Below, one piece after another: positions 59,337 through 64,000 of a stretch of 64,000 bases of DNA. Position 1 is the first letter of the stretch. Each line of letters starts with the position of its first letter. The notes under the pieces are model-generated. The model did not search any database. It was not told where the DNA came from and saw nothing but the letters and a program-made list of their open reading frames with translations. The position numbers were made by a program, and so were the translations under genes. The stretch covers positions 22,630,001 to 22,694,000 of the forward strand of contig NC_083562.1 in the NCBI RefSeq assembly GCF_019925205.1. Reading direction: 5' to 3'. The stretch comes from Metopolophium dirhodum (taxonomy: Eukaryota; Arthropoda; Insecta; Hemiptera; Aphididae).

Positions 59337-62300
59337 GTTCGTATAACGTTTGACTCCATAGACTTTGGTACATAAAATTTCACATTTTTATTTTCTTTCC
59401 TGTATACCAATCCATTGCGTAACTCAAATAATTTACTATCTTTCGTTAATAACTCGTCCCTTATTTTAATAATATCATCGTCTGTATTTTGCCTAAGGGC
59501 GAGCACCTGTTCAAATGAATTAGACTCTAAAACTAAAATGGCATGGCATCTACTGAATGCGTCTACGTGCTGCATATTTTTGTTCGGGCGGTGAGATATG
59601 TTAAAATCGTAGTTTTGTAAAAATAACGCCCACCTGGAAATTCGTGGGTTTATTTCTTTCTTACTCAAAGTGAGACGAAAACTATCACAATCAGTCATGA
59701 CCTTGAACGTTATGCCCGCTAAATAAACATGGAAACGTTTAATAGCATATACTACGGCGAGACACTCTAATTCAAAACTATGAAATCTGGACTCGCTCGG
59801 GGACGTGCGTTGACTAAAATAGAATACTGGTTTTAATACGTTATCTTTTTGTTTTTGTAGCAATATTGCACCATACCCTGACGAGCTTGCGTCGCAATGT
59901 AACTCCGTATCTGCGTCGGGTGAATAAATAGCCAAAACTGGTGACTCGGTCAGCGTTGTATACAAAAATTTAAAAACACTTTGTTCCTTATCTCCGAACA
60001 TAAAATGTGTATTTTTCTTAACGAGGTCGTAAAGTGGTTTAGCAACCGTCGAAAAATTAGGAATAAAACGGCGAAAATAGCTGGCTAATCCTAAAAATTG
60101 TCTTACTTGTTTTTGGTTTTTCGGAATCGGATAAGTGAGCATTGCCTCAATGTGTCTTAGACTGGGACGTACACCATGTTCATTAATTAAATACCCGAGG
60201 TACTCGATCTCTTTAAAACCGAAAAAACATTTATCTAATCGAAATTGTAAGTTGTGTTTTGCCGCTAATCGGAAAACTTCTTTTAATATTACGAAGTGTT
60301 CGGTATAATTTTGAGTTGCAATCATCATATCATCTAAGTATACTAATAGATCGCCCCGGCGGATTAACTCATGAAAAACAAACTGAATAAATCGACCGAA
60401 TACTCTGGGCGAGTTAGTTAACCCAAACGGCATTTTTACGTACTCATATTGTCCTAACGGTGTTACGAATGACGTATACGGGATAGATTTTTCACACATA
60501 CGGACATGATGAAATCCATTCCTTAAATCTAATAATGTGAATATTCTCTTATCACGTAATCGATCCAACTGATCGTCTATTAGAGGTGTCGGAAAATTAT
60601 CTCTCACTGTGATTTTATTAAGTTCTCTATAGTCTATGCACAACCTATAGTCTCCGGATTTCTTTTTCACCAATACGATCGGGCTGCTATATGCACTATT
60701 ACTAGGTCTTATCACTCCTTCAGATAACAGCTCGTCTAAAATAACACGTAATCTATTTTGTTCGCTGTACGACAGGCGTCTAGGACGAAAAGAAATGGGT
60801 TGTTCATGCTTAAGAATAATTTTCATATTAAAATCTACATTACTGTCGCGCGATTCTACGTTCCCTTTTAACATATATTCATTGTTATACACATCAATAA
60901 ATTTATTTCTTATCTCCGTGTCCAAATCCGGATTTATATTCAACAAACGATTATTGCGGTCGTTTTCGTCTTGACCATAATTAATACATAATATTTCGTC
61001 GAAATTATTGTCGACCTTTTTCATAATAGTATCGCTATTAAGATTAATAATATTAACGTTATCGTCCACGAATTCTATTTTAAATCCGGGTTTAGACAGG
61101 AGGTCCCTACCTAGAATAGCATCAGACGACATGGTATTATTCGGTACAATATAAAATTTAAAATCTATGACATTATTATTGATTGTTACATTAGTTTCAA
61201 AAATCCCCAATATATTTAACTTAGCCCCATTAATCCCATAGAAATTACTATCACCTGCCGGTTTAATTACAGTATAGTTATTTGGAATAAACTCACATTT
61301 TAGAAGGCTGATGGGACTACCTGTGTCGATCACTGCGTTGAACTTGACTTCGCAAACTTCATGTTCGGTAACAGGGACGTCAATATGGCATAGTACCTCG
61401 TACGGCTTCGGATAGTCGACGGGTGGTACATCATCGTCTGCCACGTCGATGTTCATTAGCCCTGGCTGCTTCCCTGTCGATGCATTGGAACTCAGCTGTT
61501 TCGTACGTCCTGGACAACTTCCTATCTGATGTGACGTCGAACCACATTCATAGCAGGCACCCTTTTCCCTCTTCGGTTTAGGACATTGAGGTGAAATATG
61601 TGTTCTCGAGCCACAATTGTAACACGATCTGACTGTCGGTTTTCCTTCGTAATCTGTCGTGGTTTTTGTACTCTCCTTTTTCGTCGGTAAAGACGGTGGT
61701 GTATCATTCTGCTGTCGTGGTGTAGGCGTCTGTACCCCGTTGTCTTTCATGTTTACTGCCGGCTGGCGAAAACGTGTCGTACGCGATGTATCTAACCGTT
61801 CGTACTCGACCACGTCGCTTAATAAGTCATCTTCGTCTCGATGATCGCGGCCCAATAAATACATACTTAGATCCTTCGAGTATAGACCTTCCAAAACTTG
61901 TATCTTTGATTCGTAAAAAGATAGACCAACTCGTTTGCACAGGTAAACTTTCTCATGAAAATATTCGCGTACATTCTCGTTTCGTAATTGAACGCGACGA
62001 CTCATCTCTTTCCAACAATCACCTGTCAACACTACGCCAACGAACGTTTTGCGAAATTGTTTTTCAAAATCGGCCCAGTCTTCAATATCCCTCGATGTGA
62101 ACCAATGACGAGCGGCACCGTCTAGATTTGCACGCACAGACTGTAATTTGAAGTTGTCTGGCCAGCGATGTAAGTTAGCGACACCGTTCACTGTTCGCAA
62201 CCAATCTTGAGCTTGCGCGCCCGTTGTTAGCCCATTAAAAACTGGTATAGACTTGTTCAAATCTGGGGCGATTGTCATGTCGTTCGATGGTTTTCTATCT

Positions 62301-62587
62301 TGCTGTGACTTCAGCAGCTCCATTAACATGGCGTTTTGTGACAATAAAGTACAAAGTAGTGTATTCGCATTCACATTACTTGTATCAACATTCAGTTCAT
62401 TCGGTTCGTTCGGTATATTGGCGTGCGCTTCCGGTGTATCATTCGTTTCATTGGACGTGTTACTGCGACTTCCCTGCACATCATTCGGTCCATTCTCCTG
62501 TCCTTCGTTGTTAACATTTTCTTCTTCATTCATGTTGCTACGAGATCGTGTAACAACTCCGGTGTTCGCATTCGGTGGTTTTGACAT
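59222..62587 (-). CDS. Gypsy gag-pol: gag, protease, RT, RNase H
   Basis: A 1,121-codon frame starting MSKPPNANTG. Residues about 110-280: retrotransposon gag (ARHWFTSRDIEDWADFEKQF). 322-335 and 345-358: two CCHC knuckles (CYNCGSRTHISPQC, CYECGSTSHQIGSC). 420-430: aspartic protease DTG. 600-800: reverse transcriptase with LLDLRNGFHHVRM and catalytic YLDD (750-753). 895-1000: RNase H (LHCDASSSGYGAIL). It ends in the start of the integrase zinc finger (CHDDMAHIG ... YWFPDM) and then meets TAA at 59222, because of a frame change. gag and pol share one frame, with no programmed shift between them. It makes the particle and copies the RNA. Confidence 0.95.
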   Translation of the reverse strand: MSKPPNANTGVVTRSRSNMNEEENVNNEGQENGPNDVQGSRSNTSNETNDTPEAHANIPNEPNELNVDTSNVNANTLLCTLLSQNAMLMELLKSQQDRKPSNDMTIAPDLNKSIPVFNGLTTGAQAQDWLRTVNGVANLHRWPDNFKLQSVRANLDGAARHWFTSRDIEDWADFEKQFRKTFVGVVLTGDCWKEMSRRVQLRNENVREYFHEKVYLCKRVGLSFYESKIQVLEGLYSKDLSMYLLGRDHRDEDDLLSDVVEYERLDTSRTTRFRQPAVNMKDNGVQTPTPRQQNDTPPSLPTKKESTKTTTDYEGKPTVRSCYNCGSRTHISPQCPKPKREKGACYECGSTSHQIGSCPGRTKQLSSNASTGKQPGLMNIDVADDDVPPVDYPKPYEVLCHIDVPVTEHEVCEVKFNAVIDTGSPISLLKCEFIPNNYTVIKPAGDSNFYGINGAKLNILGIFETNVTINNNVIDFKFYIVPNNTMSSDAILGRDLLSKPGFKIEFVDDNVNIINLNSDTIMKKVDNNFDEILCINYGQDENDRNNRLLNINPDLDTEIRNKFIDVYNNEYMLKGNVESRDSNVDFNMKIILKHEQPISFRPRRLSYSEQNRLRVILDELLSEGVIRPSNSAYSSPIVLVKKKSGDYRLCIDYRELNKITVRDNFPTPLIDDQLDRLRDKRIFTLLDLRNGFHHVRMCEKSIPYTSFVTPLGQYEYVKMPFGLTNSPRVFGRFIQFVFHELIRRGDLLVYLDDMMIATQNYTEHFVILKEVFRLAAKHNLQFRLDKCFFGFKEIEYLGYLINEHGVRPSLRHIEAMLTYPIPKNQKQVRQFLGLASYFRRFIPNFSTVAKPLYDLVKKNTHFMFGDKEQSVFKFLYTTLTESPVLAIYSPDADTELHCDASSSGYGAILLQKQKDNVLKPVFYFSQRTSPSESRFHSFELECLAVVYAIKRFHVYLAGITFKVMTDCDSFRLTLSKKEINPRISRWALFLQNYDFNISHRPNKNMQHVDAFSRCHAILVLESNSFEQVLALRQNTDDDIIKIRDELLTKDSKLFELRNGLVYRKENKNVKFYVPKSMESNVIRTCHDDMAHIGLLKVIENIARVYWFPDMKRRYAIMSIIV

Positions 62588-62701
62588 ACTGGTTAATATT
62601 CACATTCAAATAAGCATTCGGTAAAAAAAAAAAAATTACACAATAACAATTACATTCATATTTGATTCAGTTGAATCTGAAAACGATCCCACTTCTGAAA
62701 C

Positions 62702-62955
62702 TGATGGGCAAGAGTGGTTAATTAAGGAAAAATAAATTAGAACAGAATGATTTAAGGTGAAAACATATTTATTTATTGACACGCGCCGTAACTTGGCGAG
62801 CGGTGTCGAACAACTACTCAAAGTATATCAGTACAAAATAAAACTGGTCTACGTTGTCGCAGCGGTCGGCCCGAATCGTCGGGTCGATACCTGCCGACAA
62901 CGTAGACAAAAATATAACAATCGGCTTATCGATATAATAGTAATAAATCACCACA
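62702..62955 (-). repeat. 5' LTR of the gypsy element
   Basis: Identical to the 3' LTR (57840-58093) over 254 bp, TG...CA on the minus strand. It should hold the promoter for the leftward gag-pol transcript. AGAAGTGGGATCGTTTTCAG just inside may contain a tRNA primer site, unproven. Confidence 0.95.
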
Positions 62956-64000
62956 TATGTAAATATGTAATTATGAATTTAATTGAATTCACTTCGATCA
63001 TGTTATTTTCTGGTAGGTAGCGCATGAAGAATAGGTGCCATACAATGTGAGGAAAAGACACCGAGACTTGTGACAATTGTGTATAAATTGATTTTCCTAT
63101 TGTATTAGATATTTTCCCCTCATTCCCACAATAAAACGACTTTAAACTTGTACATTTTTAACTTTTCGGTTTGTAACTTGTATGCTTTTAATTGACGTTG
63201 ACATATTGTTTTAAACAAAAATATTTAAAACATAGCCAAGTGATAAATTGTTTAATACTTATATAATATTTATCACCACATGTATATTATGATTATCTAC
63301 ATAGAATACTGTATTTTAATATATTATAAACAAGCTTGAAAAATGATTGAAACAACTCGATATATTTTTCAAGTCCAACATCGAAACGACATAAGTAATA
63401 ATTATATTTAAATGTTTAATATATTATTGTTTACTGTAGTCAAATTTACCAATAAGATTTTGAAAAAAACCACAGTATACAGGGTAATTTTAAATAATTG
63501 TACTGCATTTTTAACAGATTCTCAGATATTTAAGGAATGTATGTATACTTATTGAAGTTACCAGAAATAAGGAACTATAGAAGAAGATTTGTCGATCCAT
63601 AAACATATTAATCCCCGCCGAAAGATAAAAACAAAATGTTTTGCTGTGTAACAATTACAACAGTCTATATACTCTATAGTCTATATACACAATCTGACGA
63701 TAAAAAATTGTATAGGTATGCCACATTAAGTATATTTATTATTACATCCATCCGAATTTCAGCGGTTTTAGCAAGTCTCACGGATGATCGTATTATATAA
63801 TTATATTCACGGCACATGTATTATCATCCTGCAGTGTTACTATATGTAGCGTTTTATAGTATGCAGGTATATCAATGGCCAATATTTTAAAAATGTAGAA
63901 AAATACACATATTTTGGTGCACTCAAATACTCAATAAAGGTAATATGATAATAAAACGAGAAACAAACATAAAACACAATTGTGTACAACAACAGGCCTT
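62956..64000. other. No gene seen
   Basis: AT-rich sequence to the window end; no supported ORF or repeat boundary. Confidence 0.4.

Larger units (their letters stand above)
57840..62955 (-). mobile_element. Ty3/gypsy LTR retrotransposon, no env
   Basis: Two 254-bp LTRs bracket a minus-strand gag-pol. A 4-bp duplication TATG flanks the element (57836-57839 and 62956-62959). Domain order gag, zinc knuckles, protease, RT, RNase H, integrase is that of Ty3/gypsy. Only about 215 bp separate the integrase stop from the 3' LTR, so there is no envelope gene. LTRs identical by eye point to a recent insertion. I could not identify the primer-binding site with confidence. Confidence 0.95.

Noticed and set aside
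1..64000. CRISPR arrays, bacterial operons or rRNA genes
   Set aside because: None seen. Tandem repeats here have long, degenerate units without spacers, and all genes show eukaryotic introns.

Overview
The window looks like nuclear DNA of a hemipteran insect, most likely an aphid. It is AT-rich with many ATAATATTAT-type stretches, has short GT-AG introns of about 60-80 bases, and is crowded with DNA transposons, MITEs, LINE remnants and one Ty3/gypsy element. The organism call is inferred from composition, gene content and transposon families; no search was possible.

Layout. 1-990: a TIR element cut by the window start, holding a nested MITE. 1429-2042: last exons of a double-stranded-RNA-binding (loquacious/TARBP2-like) gene. 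3210-4367: LINE remnant and a tRNA-derived SINE. 6107-13937: an apparently whole 7.8 kb tnp2/CACTA-like transposon with 11-bp terminal inverted repeats, two subterminal repeat arrays, a transposase gene (one in-frame stop) and a second, intact ten-exon gene for a DUF4806-type protein. 14161-15767: a coding exon split by a MULE element. 16535-18345: 5'-truncated Jockey-like LINE. 18885-19097: second copy of the first MITE family. 19674-22197: a broken minus-strand gene joining a Suv4-20-type SET domain to C2H2 zinc fingers, split by a 1.7 kb hAT element with a perfect 8-bp target duplication. 23.0-24.9 kb: repeats, a GC-rich duplication and a TATA promoter-like site. 28524-29777: intron-containing ribonucleotide reductase small-subunit pseudogene. 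31.0-32.3 kb: tandem repeat and a TTAA-flanked MITE. 32615-39603: most of a Drak/STK17-type death-associated protein kinase gene (minus). 43967-48297: an intact hAT transposon with an 11-exon, 780-codon transposase. 55323-56557: TIR element with an inner foldback. 57840-62955: Ty3/gypsy retrotransposon with identical 254-bp LTRs and a frameshift in the integrase region.

The host genes supported here are the dsRBD gene, the Drak-like kinase, the disrupted exon at 14161 and the pseudogenes of RNR and SET-zinc finger. Most of the rest is transposons. The most unusual unit is the tnp2 transposon. Its second gene and subterminal arrays recall the two-protein logic of plant En/Spm, where one protein cuts and the other binds subterminal repeats. 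That parallel is inference. Exon models were built by hand from splice signals and reading-frame phase and need transcript support.
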